From Hespellia sp. (GTDB lineage: Bacteria > Bacillota > Clostridia > Lachnospirales > Lachnospiraceae): a DNA stretch of 43,731 nt. The notes under the pieces were generated by a model. The model did not search any database. It was not told the origin of the DNA and saw nothing but the letters and a program-made list of their open reading frames with translations. Below are positions 7,026 through 20,292 of the stretch, piece after piece. Within the stretch, counting starts at the first letter, position 1, and the number at the start of each line of letters is the position of its first letter. The stretch spans positions 1-43,731 of the forward strand of contig JAQUVD010000031.1 in the NCBI GenBank assembly GCA_028693555.1, written 5' to 3'. The position numbers and the translations under genes are program-made.

Positions 7026-7700
7026 ATGGATTTTAATTTTTTAATTTCAACACATTTATTCAGAGGATTGAATCTGGACGAACTGTCGGGAATTCTTGGA
7101 TGCCTGCTGGCAGAAGAAAAACAATATAAAAAGGGTGAATACATCTATCGCGTCGGCGATCAGGTTCATAAGATTGGAATTCTCCTATCGGGACAGATTT
7201 CCATTGAAAATGATGATTTGTGGGGAAATAAAACCATTCTAAATATGATTACCCCGGGAAATGTTTTTTTGGAAAACTATGCCTGCATCCCAGACGAACC
7301 GCTTATGGTCAGCGTTGTTGCTGTGAGTGGCGCATCCGTGCTGTATCTTGATATGTCTCATTTGCTTCAGCCATGTAGTCATAGCTGCTCCTTCCACAAC
7401 AAGCTGATTCAAAATCTGCTGGCCATCTCCGCCAGAAAAAATCTGAATCTGTCACTGCGCAGTTTTCACACAGCTGCCAAAACAATAAGAACCCGCCTCT
7501 TGTCTTACCTCTCTTACGAAGCGGCAAAACAGGGCGGGTATGAATTTGATATTCCGTTCAACCGGCAGCAGCTTGCAGACTATCTGAATGTTGACCGCAG
7601 CGCACTGTCAAACGAGTTAAGTAAAATGACAAAAGAGGGATTACTTTTCGTAAACCGCAATCATTTTACGATTCTTGCGGATATGATGAATGCGTTATAG
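7026..7700 (+). CDS. Crp/Fnr-family regulator, probable HcpR-type activator of hcp
   Basis: A 224-residue protein. Residues 1 to about 140 form a cyclic-nucleotide-type effector domain (YKKGEYIYRVGDQVHKIGIL). The C-terminal winged helix contains FNRQQLADYLNVDRSALSNEL. It lacks the N-terminal cysteine cluster of oxygen-sensing Fnr; its cysteines are scattered (26, 87, 117, 121). The divergent arrangement with hcp is the usual one for HcpR-like nitrosative-stress regulators, and the intergenic palindromes fit. The ATG follows AAAGGA. Its stop codon overlaps the end of galT, which converges on it, leaving no terminator between them. Confidence 0.88.
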   Translation: MDFNFLISTHLFRGLNLDELSGILGCLLAEEKQYKKGEYIYRVGDQVHKIGILLSGQISIENDDLWGNKTILNMITPGNVFLENYACIPDEPLMVSVVAVSGASVLYLDMSHLLQPCSHSCSFHNKLIQNLLAISARKNLNLSLRSFHTAAKTIRTRLLSYLSYEAAKQGGYEFDIPFNRQQLADYLNVDRSALSNELSKMTKEGLLFVNRNHFTILADMMNAL

Positions 7701-9185
7701 TGCATCCACGAATCGCATAAATGCCGCTCTGCCTTCTTCTGTGCACTTGTACACTCCGGCATCCTCAAGCACCTGAACAAAGACTTTTCCAACCTCATCC
7801 TGAATGATATCCATTACATTTTGACTGTTGATATCTTTATAGTTCGGAAGGAACTCTTCTACCCAGTCTGCATGCTTTTCAAGCACCTCATTACTGCGAA
7901 TATCTTTTCCTTCCAGAATATATTCGGACAGCAATTGCATCTCATCTTTCAGTCTGGATGGGAGAACTGCAAGTCCCATTACCTCGATGAGTCCGATATT
8001 TTCCTTTTTGATGTGATGAAGCTTTGCGTGTGGATGGTAGACACCAAGTGGATGCTCCCCTGTTGTAATATTGTTGCGAAGTGCGAGATCCAGTTCAAAT
8101 GTATCCTCAACCTTTCTTGCAATCGGCGTGACAGTATTATGAGGTTCTCCCTCTGTCTCTGCGAAAATAAATGCCGCCTCATCCGTATATCCTCTCCAGG
8201 TCTGCTGAATGTGTTCACCAAGTTCGATCAGACGTTTCTCATCCTTGCTGCGGATACGCAGAACAGAAAGCGGCCATTTTACGATGCCTGCCTCTACATC
8301 TTCATAACCTTGGATTGTCACGGCTTTTTCTATCGGTGCACTCGCCATAGCAAACTGATAATGCCCGCCCTGGAAGTGATCATGGCTGAGAATCGATCCA
8401 CCTACAATTGGAAGATCTGCATTCGATCCAAGAAAATAATGCGGGAAAAGTTTTACAAAATCAAACAGCTTGATAAAGGTAGCTTTCTCAATCTTCATCG
8501 GTACATGCTGACCGTTAAATACGATGCAATGCTCGTTGTAATACACATATGGAGAATACTGGAAACCCCAGGCGCTGTCATTGATCGTGATTGGAATGAT
8601 TCTATGATTCTCTCTTGCCGGGTGGTTGGCTCTTCCGGCATACCCTTCATTCTCACGGCATAAGAGACACTTTGGATATCCGCTCTGCTTTGCAAGCTTG
8701 GCTGCAGCAATCGCCTTTGGGTCTTTCTCCGGCTTTGATAAATTAATCGTAATGTCGATGTCACCGTATGGACTTGGCGTCTTCCATTTGATGTCCTTCT
8801 TGATACGATATCTGCGAATATAATCTGTATTCTGGCTGAAATTGTAGAAATAGTCCGTTGCTTCCTCCGGAGAGTTCTCATAATGTACTTGAAATGCAGC
8901 GATTACTTCGCTTGGTCTTGGAATCAGACAGTTCATCAGGCGGGTGTCAAACAGATCACGGTATACAATCGAGTCTTCGATAACACCAGCCTCACAGGCA
9001 TAATCTAAGAGACCTTTTAAAATATCCTCTAACTCCATCTCTTCCGCTGGTATTTCAGGTTCCTCGTATTCCTCTAGTTTTAATACGTCAAGAATCAGGT
9101 TTGTTGCATAGATCTCGTCTTGTTTTGTAAGGAGTCCACTGCGGCATCCGTACGAGACCAGCTGCTGAATATATTTATAAGGCAT
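7695..9185 (-). CDS. galT: UDP-glucose--hexose-1-phosphate uridylyltransferase (Firmicute type)
   Basis: A protein of about 496 residues matching the long GalT of Firmicutes (class II), not the short E. coli type. It transfers UMP between UDP-glucose and galactose 1-phosphate, the second Leloir step. The start is uncertain: TTG at 9200 and ATGs at 9194 and 9185 are in frame. I prefer ATG 9185 (MPYKYIQQLVSYG) because GGAG lies nine bases before it, giving an 11-base overlap with galK. Recognised by the family regions NHPARENHRIIPI, SHDHFQGGHYQFAM (histidine-rich active site) and GEHPLGVYHPHAKLHHIKKE. It is last in the lactose operon, and its final bases overlap the convergent Crp-type gene. 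Confidence 0.95.
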   Translation of the reverse strand: MPYKYIQQLVSYGCRSGLLTKQDEIYATNLILDVLKLEEYEEPEIPAEEMELEDILKGLLDYACEAGVIEDSIVYRDLFDTRLMNCLIPRPSEVIAAFQVHYENSPEEATDYFYNFSQNTDYIRRYRIKKDIKWKTPSPYGDIDITINLSKPEKDPKAIAAAKLAKQSGYPKCLLCRENEGYAGRANHPARENHRIIPITINDSAWGFQYSPYVYYNEHCIVFNGQHVPMKIEKATFIKLFDFVKLFPHYFLGSNADLPIVGGSILSHDHFQGGHYQFAMASAPIEKAVTIQGYEDVEAGIVKWPLSVLRIRSKDEKRLIELGEHIQQTWRGYTDEAAFIFAETEGEPHNTVTPIARKVEDTFELDLALRNNITTGEHPLGVYHPHAKLHHIKKENIGLIEVMGLAVLPSRLKDEMQLLSEYILEGKDIRSNEVLEKHADWVEEFLPNYKDINSQNVMDIIQDEVGKVFVQVLEDAGVYKCTEEGRAAFMRFVDAL

Positions 9186-10341
9186 GTGCTCCATCTCCAA
9201 TCTCTACCACATAAAATTCTGCATCATGTCCGACTTCAGCAAGATATTTTTCTCCAATCACTTTCTGAAATTCATCAATTGCTCCGTCTTTTACGATACT
9301 GACTGTACATCCACCGAATCCGCCGCCCGTAATACGCGTTCCGATCACACCTTCTATTTTTCTTGCTTCGTCCACAAGGAAATCCACCTCATCACAGGAC
9401 ACTTCGTAATCATCACGAAGGGAATTATGTGACTGATTCATCAGTTCACCAAATAATGTAATATCACCTTTTTCAAGTGCTTTTACCGCTTTGATTGTTC
9501 TCTGATTCTCATAGACCGCATGTTTTGCACGTCTCCTGCAGACAGGATCTGCAATGCTGTTCTGGTAATGCTCGAATTCTTCTTCTGATAAGTCTCCGAG
9601 CCCATCGATGTCCATCTCAGCCTGCAGATCGCTCAGTGCCTTTTCGCACTGCTGGCGTCTCTCGTTATAAGCAGAATCAACCAGACTGTGTTTTACTTTA
9701 CTGTTGGTAATGACAATCTTGGCACCCTCTAATTTCACAGGTGCATATTCGTATGTAAGATCACTTGTATCAAGGAAGATTGCGTGATCCTTTTTTCCCA
9801 TCGCACTTGCAAACTGATCCATAATTCCACAGTTACATCCGTTGAAATGATTCTCTGAATACTGTCCGATCAGCGCAAGGTCTACCATCGTTACTTTATC
9901 AAATCCATATAAACTCTTAATAACAAGACCTGTCAGGACTTCTAATGATGCGGAAGATGAGAGCCCGGAACCATTTGGGATATTACCGTAGATCAGCATA
10001 TCCAGACCGCAGTCCATCTTCATTCCGCGCTCGGCAAATGCCCACATCACACCTTTTGGATAATTCGTCCAGCCAGCCTCTTCCGATGGTTTCAGATCAT
10101 TCAGATCTGATTCTATAATCGCTTTATTGTTAAAATTCATAGACAAAAAACGAAGCTTGTTGTCTGTTCTCTTCCGAACTGCTGCATATGTACCGATTGT
10201 CAGCGCACATGGAAATACATGTCCCCCATTATAATCCGTATGTTCGCCAATCAGATTGACCCTTCCCGGTGCAAAGAAGACTTCTACATCTCTGCCCTCT
10301 CCAAAATAGGTACTAAAGTCATTGAGCATTGTCTCTTTCAT
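9175..10341 (-). CDS. galK: Galactokinase
   Basis: A 388-residue GHMP kinase that phosphorylates galactose at C1 with ATP. Motif 1, GRVNLIGEHTDYNGG, is the galactokinase signature; motif 2, NGSGLSSSASLEV, is the ATP loop; motif 3, TGGGFGGCTVSIV, is near the C-terminus. Length is normal. AGGAG lies about ten bases before the ATG at 10341. Gene order lacZ, GH42, galK, galT places it directly after the enzymes that release galactose. galE and galM are not in the window. Confidence 0.97.
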   Translation of the reverse strand: MKETMLNDFSTYFGEGRDVEVFFAPGRVNLIGEHTDYNGGHVFPCALTIGTYAAVRKRTDNKLRFLSMNFNNKAIIESDLNDLKPSEEAGWTNYPKGVMWAFAERGMKMDCGLDMLIYGNIPNGSGLSSSASLEVLTGLVIKSLYGFDKVTMVDLALIGQYSENHFNGCNCGIMDQFASAMGKKDHAIFLDTSDLTYEYAPVKLEGAKIVITNSKVKHSLVDSAYNERRQQCEKALSDLQAEMDIDGLGDLSEEEFEHYQNSIADPVCRRRAKHAVYENQRTIKAVKALEKGDITLFGELMNQSHNSLRDDYEVSCDEVDFLVDEARKIEGVIGTRITGGGFGGCTVSIVKDGAIDEFQKVIGEKYLAEVGHDAEFYVVEIGDGAHAL

Positions 10342-10381
10342 TTTTCATGTTCTCCTTCCAAAATAGCCTTTTCAAAAAATA

Positions 10382-12391
10382 CTAACGCTTAATTACTACC
10401 GTTCCAAAAGCCGGAAGTGCATCTGACGCATCACCTACAAGGCATTCCCCTTCCGGCAGATCCATGTGCACAGCTTCCTGATTAAAGTTCTGTACCAGCA
10501 CATACTCATGCTCCTTAGAGACTCTTGTTGTCACTTCTACGCCTTCTGGAATTCCACCCTCAACAGGCATCTGTATAGTTGTTTCCGATATCGCATACCT
10601 GTACAAATCATCATAACATATTTGCTCGACATCTGCACCAATATAATATGCTTTTCCTTTGCCAAATCTGTTGACCGTCACTGCCGGTGTTCCCCTGTAA
10701 AAATCTTCACCGTACGTCATTAGTATCTCTGCCGAGTCCACCTTTAGAAGTTCACATAAATGTTCACACTGATAAGATTTTTTTTGCAAAAATCCTGCTT
10801 TCTTTTCCGGAATCAGATGGTTTGTTTCTCCATCATATAATCCGTCAATCTCAGTGCTTCTCAGCCCCATCACATCCATGAGCTGATGGGGCGTCCCGCC
10901 CAGAAAGCATCTGTCATTTTCATCTACGATCCCGGACCAGTACGTCATAATAAATGTGCCGCCCTTCTCCACAAAAGCTCTGATTTTCTCTTCAAATCCG
11001 GCCCGGAACATATACAGCATCGGTGCTGCTACGATCTTGTAATCATCCAGCTCCTGCTCCATATCAAGCAAATCTACATTTAATCCCTGCCTGCGAAATG
11101 CCGCGTAAGATTTTTCAGCCGTTTCCTTGTAGAACATCCCTTTATTACGCGGACCCGCTGAGCCTTCCATCGCCCAGCGGTTCTCCCAGTCATAGATCAC
11201 TGCTGCTTCTGATTTCATTACCGTCTGGGTAAGTTCGTTTAATGCAAGCAGATCCTCACCTGTCTTTTTCACTTCCTGAAATACTCTGGTATCATTTCCA
11301 CCATAGTGGTCAATGACTGCTCCATGAAATTTTTCAAAGCCGCCACGGCTCTGTCTGATTTGGAAATACAGCACACTGTTGGAACCGTGAGCAACGGCCT
11401 GCAGTGATGCAGCCTCCAGCAGTCCCGGTTTTTTCAGCTTACTTACCGACTGCCAGTTTGTACTGGACGGACAGGATTCCATCAAGAGGAATGGCTTTTT
11501 TTTCACACTTCTCATGATATCATGCTGCATACCATTATCCATCGCAATGAATTTATCCGGATACTTATGCCATGTCGGATACGTATCCCAGGAAATGACA
11601 TCCAGACAGTCCGCGAATTTATAGTAATTTAGCCCCTCAAAATCATACATCATATTCATGGTAACAGGAAGCTTAGACCCTGCCTCACGGATTGATTTGA
11701 TCTCATGTTTTACATAGTCCAGAGTCTGGTCTGACACAAATCGTTTCCAAGCCAGTGTCAGTCCCTGAAGTGCCATCTCCCCACGCGGCGATGGACTTTC
11801 TATCTGATCAAACGACTGGTAGGTATGACTCCAAAATGTCGTACACCAGCCCTTGTTTAATTCATCAATTGTGTGATATCGGTCTTTTAGCCATTTTCGA
11901 AATGCCTGCTGACATAATGGGCAGTGGCATTCTCCGCCAAATTCATTGGAAATGTGCCAGAGAATGACTGCCGGATGGTGACCGAATCGCTTTACTAATT
12001 CTGTGTTGATCATCGCTATCTTTTCGCGGTAAACCGGAGAGGTATAACAATGATTGTGACGGAATCCATATAGATTCCGATGCCTCGTCTCATCCACTCT
12101 GAGGATTTCCGGATACCTGTCTGTCATCCATTTTGGTTTAGAAGCAGATGGTGTCGCAAGTATGACAGAGATTCCATTTTCGTATAAGCGGTTTATGATT
12201 TTTTCCATCCAGTCAAAGGTATAATGACCTTCCTCTGGCTCAAGCGCGGACCATGAAAAGATACCCAGGCTTACCGTATTGATCTTCGCTTCTTTCATAT
12301 ACTGGATATCCTTTGTCAGAATTTTTGGGGAATCGAGCCATTGTTCCGGATTGTAATCACCGCCATGTAATAAATTTGTCATCTCGATCAT
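10382..12391 (-). CDS. Beta-galactosidase, glycoside hydrolase family 42
   Basis: A 669-residue GH42 enzyme cutting terminal beta-galactosides. The acid/base is Glu150 in WHISNEFGG and the nucleophile Glu305 in LLMESCPSS. Four cysteines (115, and 155, 157 and 160 in ECHCPLC) match the structural zinc site of GH42 enzymes. The N-terminal GGDYNPEQW is the usual opening of the barrel. There is no signal peptide, so it is cytosolic. AGGAG precedes the ATG by five bases. It sits behind a GH2 enzyme in the same operon; GH42 enzymes often prefer beta-1,6, beta-1,3 or beta-1,4 galacto-oligosaccharides over lactose, so the pair may widen the substrate range. Confidence 0.95.
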   Translation of the reverse strand: MIEMTNLLHGGDYNPEQWLDSPKILTKDIQYMKEAKINTVSLGIFSWSALEPEEGHYTFDWMEKIINRLYENGISVILATPSASKPKWMTDRYPEILRVDETRHRNLYGFRHNHCYTSPVYREKIAMINTELVKRFGHHPAVILWHISNEFGGECHCPLCQQAFRKWLKDRYHTIDELNKGWCTTFWSHTYQSFDQIESPSPRGEMALQGLTLAWKRFVSDQTLDYVKHEIKSIREAGSKLPVTMNMMYDFEGLNYYKFADCLDVISWDTYPTWHKYPDKFIAMDNGMQHDIMRSVKKKPFLLMESCPSSTNWQSVSKLKKPGLLEAASLQAVAHGSNSVLYFQIRQSRGGFEKFHGAVIDHYGGNDTRVFQEVKKTGEDLLALNELTQTVMKSEAAVIYDWENRWAMEGSAGPRNKGMFYKETAEKSYAAFRRQGLNVDLLDMEQELDDYKIVAAPMLYMFRAGFEEKIRAFVEKGGTFIMTYWSGIVDENDRCFLGGTPHQLMDVMGLRSTEIDGLYDGETNHLIPEKKAGFLQKKSYQCEHLCELLKVDSAEILMTYGEDFYRGTPAVTVNRFGKGKAYYIGADVEQICYDDLYRYAISETTIQMPVEGGIPEGVEVTTRVSKEHEYVLVQNFNQEAVHMDLPEGECLVGDASDALPAFGTVVIKR

Positions 12392-12427
12392 ATCTGCTCC
12401 TTCTGGTTTCTATACTCTCTGATATTT

Positions 12428-16326
<3,899 letters not shown>

Positions 16327-16334
<8 letters not shown>

Positions 16335-17229
16335 GTGTATCACCTACTTTCAAATTGATTGCCGCCAGAATTGCCACCAATACAAATATAAGGAATGACA
16401 TTGCTGCCGCATATCCAAAGTTCGTTGTACTATCACCAAATGAATTATTATATACATAATGAGACATTGTGATTGTTGAGTTTGCCGGTCCACCCTTTGT
16501 CAGGTTGACTGACTCATCAAACAACTGCAGCGTACCATTGATTGACATAATAAAGGTCATGACAATCGTTGGCTTTAGCAGCGGAACTGTGATGTGCCAG
16601 AACGTCTTCCATCCATTGGCTCCATCTATCTTCGCTGCCTCGTATACAGAATATTCGATGTTCTGTAATCCTGCCAGATAAAATACCATGTTATATCCTG
16701 TCCATCTCCAAATCAGTGCGATAATAATAATTGCTTTCGCACTCGCCGCCGTTCCCAGAAAATTGAAATTCGATTCCAAAATTCCCAAGTGAACGAGAAT
16801 GCTGTTCATAAGGCCCTGTGTTGCAAATAATGACTTGAAAATCAATGCATATGAAACCAATGATGTTGCACATGGAAGAAATACGCAGGTTCGAAAGAGA
16901 CCTTTTAATTTCAAGTCTTTGTTGTTCAACATCTGCGCAAGTAAAATTGCAAGTATTAACATGATTGGAACTTCTACTGCCAGATATAAGAATGTATTTC
17001 CGATCGAACGCATAAACAGTTTATCCGAAAACATTCTTGTGTAATTGTAAAAAATAGGTTCTGACCATTGCATGTTCGCACTGGAACCAGTTTTCAGCGA
17101 CATGATAAATGCCTGAATCATAGGCCAAAAACTCATGATTGCAATCAGTATGGTTGCCGGTGCCAGAAAATACCAGCCGGCTCTCTGCTGCTTTGCTTGA
17201 ATATTTAGTCCTTTTTGCTTTTTATTCAA
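16327..17229 (-). CDS. Carbohydrate ABC transporter permease, MalF-like
   Basis: About 300 residues, six membrane segments, EAA loop YEAAKIDGANGWKTFWHITVP. The open frame extends to an ATG at 17289, but that start has no ribosome site and would run the coding region through a hairpin with U-tract (17248-17281). AGGGGG lies eight bases before an in-frame TTG at 17229 (then NKKQKGLNIQAK), so I place the start there. A charged N-terminus followed by GWYFLAPATILIAIM is normal for the family. It pairs with the MalG-like permease, with which it overlaps. Confidence 0.9.
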
Positions 17230-17247
17230 GGTTTTATCCCCCTTCTT

Positions 17248-17281
17248 GAAAAAAGAGGAGTCCTTGCGAACCGAACTCCTC
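17248..17281 (-). terminator. Intercistronic attenuator between lipoprotein and permease genes
   Basis: On the minus strand GAGGAGT (17281-17275) pairs with ACTCCTC (17261-17255) around a 13-base loop, followed by six T bases. It sits 38 bases after the lipoprotein stop and just ahead of the permease ribosome site. Such leaky terminators commonly let the binding protein be made in excess over the permeases. Confidence 0.75.
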
Positions 17282-17318
17282 GTATCCATTTGAATGATTA
17301 TCTCACAACAGGGACCTC

Positions 17319-18638
17319 TTAGTTACCCATCTCAAAGTTCACTTGCTCTTGTGCCTCTTTCAAAGCATCTGCTGTTTTTGCACCATCTTTGATGTTAATG
17401 ATTGCAGCTGCAACCTGTTTACGGCAGCCATAGTGAGAATCGCTCTGTTCGATAACTGGAACGTTTGCGCCCATCTCTACAATCTTAGCATAGATTGGCT
17501 GTCCACCAAAGTATTCCACACCCTCATTATAGACCTCTGACTGTCCGGCTGAGATACATGTTGTAATCACACCGCCATCTGTAAGGGCTTTGTCATATGT
17601 AGCTGAGCTTCCACCAAATGTGTACGTCAGGAAATCTTTTGCCAGATCCGTCTTCTCACAATTTGCTGTGATATAAAGTGAAGAGCCACCGTTAGAAGCA
17701 TATCCTTCACCGCCCTCTAATGTAGGAATTGAAGTAATTTCCCATTTTCCACTGTTCTCTGATACCTGCTCGATGGTAGGAATAATCCAGTTACCGTTCA
17801 TGACACCTGCTACCATGTCATTGGTAATTGTCTGATCGGTGTAAGCGGACCAGTCATTTGCAAGATATAATACATTTTTGCTAATCATTTCTTCAATTTT
17901 ATCAATAATCTGAACAAATTTTTCATTCTCTGCAAATGTTGGTTTTCCGTCTGTGAACTGTGATTCACCTTCAGCCTGAAGCATCATGTATGGCAAGTCA
18001 TTTCCATCGCCATCCATAGAAAGCAAGTACTTGCCTGTCTTAGCATATACGGCTTCACCAACTTCAATGAATTTATCCCATGTGCATCCTGTTACATCAT
18101 CAATGGAATATCCGGCTTCCTGTAAAAGATCTGTTCTGTAAGCAAAGATAACCGTGCCGTTATCTACAGGCAGACCAAAATGTTCTCCATCGATCATAGA
18201 ATAAGAAAGTTTTTCCTGACTGAAATCATCCCAGTTCACATCTACATCATCCATGCTCTGGAAAGCATCCGGGTAATCGGTAATATATTTGTGTGCCCAG
18301 TGATCCTGGAATAATACGATATCTGGAAGTGTGCTGTAGTCGCCGGCTGATCCTGCAAGAGTAATCGCATTTTCAACATCTGTTGATTGAGACTGTTCGA
18401 TCACTTCAAGATTGAAGTCTTTGTTTACATTCTCTTTGTAGTCAGCCGCTGCAGCCTCTAATGCCGGAATGTTGAAGTTCTTGTCCCATGCATAGACAGT
18501 TAATGTATTCTCATCATCACTTGTTACCGGTGCTGCAGTCGAGCCGTCTGAACTGTCGCTGCTACCGCTTCCACCACACGCTGCTAATGAAACTACCATT
18601 GCACTTGCAAGCAGAACTGCTAAAATCTTTTTCTTCAT
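17319..18638 (-). CDS. ABC transporter sugar-binding lipoprotein (family 1 extracellular solute-binding protein)
   Basis: About 439 residues from ATG 18638, chosen because GGAGG lies eight bases upstream; the open frame to 18674 has no such site. MKKKILAVLLASAMVVSLAAC is a lipoprotein signal with the lipobox LAAC (Cys21), followed by a Gly/Ser/Asp-rich linker. The remainder is a MalE-like two-lobe binding protein. Lipidation by Lgt (encoded at 20293-21177) would anchor it outside the membrane, where it delivers sugar to the two permeases. It is first in the lactose operon. The operon content suggests lactose or galacto-oligosaccharides as ligand, but that is inference. Confidence 0.93.
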   Translation of the reverse strand: MKKKILAVLLASAMVVSLAACGGSGSSDSSDGSTAAPVTSDDENTLTVYAWDKNFNIPALEAAAADYKENVNKDFNLEVIEQSQSTDVENAITLAGSAGDYSTLPDIVLFQDHWAHKYITDYPDAFQSMDDVDVNWDDFSQEKLSYSMIDGEHFGLPVDNGTVIFAYRTDLLQEAGYSIDDVTGCTWDKFIEVGEAVYAKTGKYLLSMDGDGNDLPYMMLQAEGESQFTDGKPTFAENEKFVQIIDKIEEMISKNVLYLANDWSAYTDQTITNDMVAGVMNGNWIIPTIEQVSENSGKWEITSIPTLEGGEGYASNGGSSLYITANCEKTDLAKDFLTYTFGGSSATYDKALTDGGVITTCISAGQSEVYNEGVEYFGGQPIYAKIVEMGANVPVIEQSDSHYGCRKQVAAAIINIKDGAKTADALKEAQEQVNFEMGN

Positions 18639-18710
18639 AATCTTTTCCTCCATTTTTCCCCAGGGGTTGTGCACTTTATCTGAATTGTGCTTCCCTTATT
18701 TGTTTTACTA

Positions 18711-18723
18711 GGTAGATTCTACC
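18711..18723 (-). promoter_or_regulatory. Extended -10 promoter with overlapping palindrome for the lactose operon
   Basis: On the minus strand TGGTAGAAT is an extended -10 box (TGnTAGAAT) with no good -35 box 17 bases upstream, as expected of an activator-dependent promoter. It lies within the inverted repeat GGTAGA-A-TCTACC (18711-18723), which may be an operator. The AraC gene just upstream is the likely activator. A very weak cre-like sequence lies at 18726-18739. Confidence 0.5.
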
Positions 18724-18757
18724 AAAGAAACCGATGCAATAGTGAATGAATTTATGC

Positions 18758-18798
18758 AAAAAATGTGCATATTCAATCATTTCTAATGAATATGCACA
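18758..18798 (-). terminator. Terminator of the lgt-araC transcript
   Basis: Perfect 12-bp stem TGTGCATATTCA (18764-18775) with TGAATATGCACA (18787-18798), 11-base loop, followed on the minus strand by six T bases. It separates the upstream genes from the lactose operon promoter. Confidence 0.88.
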
Positions 18799-18809
18799 CG
18801 AATCTCTAT

Positions 18810-19322
18810 TTAAAGGTATACTTTTTGTGGGTATTTCTGTTTCATTGTCTGCATCATTTCGTCTGTCAGATCTAACAGTATTTTAATCTTCTTTTCTTCC
18901 TCCGTCAGAATGATCATCGTATAGTATGGAATCCCATCATCATACGAAGTATAGTCATATTTCTTCAGATGGATACTTCCGCCATCTTTCCGATACTGAG
19001 CTACCGCTTCATGATTATGAGGTGCCAGAACCTCCAGCCTGTCCATCTTAAGCGCTTGGACTGTTGTTCTTTTTCGTTTTCCTTTGATCACATCAACCGT
19101 CAGAATATCATTCTCATAGATGTATTCAAAATCCTGTTCTGCATTGCTCTGAAACACAAAGTATAATCCCGCCATCAAAAAACAGGGCAGCATCAGACCT
19201 CTCGAAAATGCAATTCCCATAAACAAAAACAGCACACCTAAGATCACAATGACCGTCTGAAGTATCTTTGTTGATTTTCGTTTTCGTTTGTGTACCTCTG
19301 CAACCATCCTGTAATTTATCAT
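18810..19322 (-). CDS. Small membrane protein (DUF6106-like)
   Basis: About 170 residues from ATG 19322 (MINYRMVAEVHKRKR), eight bases after GGAGAG; an ATG at 19328 is too close to that site, and the open frame to 19364 runs into the preceding gene. A basic N-terminus is followed by two hydrophobic segments (ILQTVIVILGVLFLFMGIAF and the next, up to LYFVFQ), then a soluble domain rich in beta-strand-like patterns ending MMQTMKQKYPQKVYL. This resembles the DUF6106 proteins of Lachnospiraceae; no function is known to me. It lies directly after the AraC gene and before the terminator, so it is co-transcribed. Confidence 0.75.
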   Translation of the reverse strand: MINYRMVAEVHKRKRKSTKILQTVIVILGVLFLFMGIAFSRGLMLPCFLMAGLYFVFQSNAEQDFEYIYENDILTVDVIKGKRKRTTVQALKMDRLEVLAPHNHEAVAQYRKDGGSIHLKKYDYTSYDDGIPYYTMIILTEEEKKIKILLDLTDEMMQTMKQKYPQKVYL

Positions 19323-19338
19323 AAACATTTCTCTCCTA

Positions 19339-20277
19339 TTACGCTTCCCAGCCCGGCTTGGCACTGATTTTGTATCCTTTTATGTTCGTTCTCTCTTTGT
19401 CCACTTTTTCAACTTTCCACTGGTGTGGTGTCATACCTGTCAGACGTTTGAAATTGCGGTTAAAGCTAGAAGGTGTCAGATAGCCGACACGAATACCAAC
19501 CTGATTCATTGAATTATCTTCGTTTTCAATCAGTTCACACGCATTTTTAATTCGAACCAGATTGATATAATCCACGGGCTTCATATTCATGCTCTCTTCA
19601 AAGATTCTTCTGAAATGACTCTCACTAAGACCACAGTCAGCGGCAATATCTGCAACCTTGATGTCTTTCTCATAATTTTGTCCGATATATTCAATCGCAC
19701 CTTTCACATAATGCCCCAGCCTTACATTTCTTCTTGCCTGTTCACGTTTTTCTTCTATTCTGAGCATTTCAATCACGAGTGCACGCAGATATCCTTTTGC
19801 ACTCTCCCGATAATGTGCCTCTTCTGAGCGGTACTCACGAATAATATTTTGAATCAGATCCCCGATGATCGGGTAATTCTTGCGCGTATTTATCATCCCA
19901 CGTTTATTCAGTATTTTGATTATATCGTCTGCCACAATCTTACCACCATTCATCTCATTCCTGATAAATGATTCAATGTCAACAAACAGATATTCCCATT
20001 TGCAGATATGTCCGTCATCGCTATTTGTTGTGTGAGGAATATTGGCAGGAAGCCAGGTCAGCATATGATCCCCGTATCGGTAAGTCCGGTCATCAATGAT
20101 AAACTCTCCCTGTCCATGGTAACAATATCCGATTTCCAGATAATTATGGAAATGCAGCATACCGTGATATCCGACTCCATATTCCTGTTCCCATCCCTGC
20201 CCTAAGAGGGGGCGAATGTACTCGCCAATTGGTATCTCGTAATAACGAAATTCAATTTTACTCTTCTGTTTACTCAT
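19339..20277 (-). CDS. AraC-family regulator with cupin sensor domain, probable lactose operon activator
   Basis: A 312-residue regulator. The N-terminal cupin (about 25-110) has the LHFHNYLEIGYCYHG and DHMLTWLPANIPHT patterns of sugar-sensing AraC proteins. The C-terminal pair of helix-turn-helices is VADIAADCGLSESHFRRIFEE and VGIRVGYLTPSSFNRNFKRLTGMTP. It begins 15 bases after the lgt stop, so it shares the lgt transcript. The next operon downstream in its reading direction is the lactose operon, whose promoter lacks a -35 box. AGGATGGTG precedes the ATG. Its assignment to lactose is by position only. Confidence 0.9.
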   Translation of the reverse strand: MSKQKSKIEFRYYEIPIGEYIRPLLGQGWEQEYGVGYHGMLHFHNYLEIGYCYHGQGEFIIDDRTYRYGDHMLTWLPANIPHTTNSDDGHICKWEYLFVDIESFIRNEMNGGKIVADDIIKILNKRGMINTRKNYPIIGDLIQNIIREYRSEEAHYRESAKGYLRALVIEMLRIEEKREQARRNVRLGHYVKGAIEYIGQNYEKDIKVADIAADCGLSESHFRRIFEESMNMKPVDYINLVRIKNACELIENEDNSMNQVGIRVGYLTPSSFNRNFKRLTGMTPHQWKVEKVDKERTNIKGYKISAKPGWEA

Positions 20278-20292
20278 TCACACCATCCTTCT

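Noticed and set aside
7821-8663. Plus-strand open frame of 280 codons
   Set aside because: It is antisense to galT, has no ribosome site and no recognisable domain.
18726-18739. Possible cre site for carbon catabolite repression before the lactose operon
   Set aside because: It has three mismatches to the 14-base consensus, including the first G, so it is too weak to annotate.
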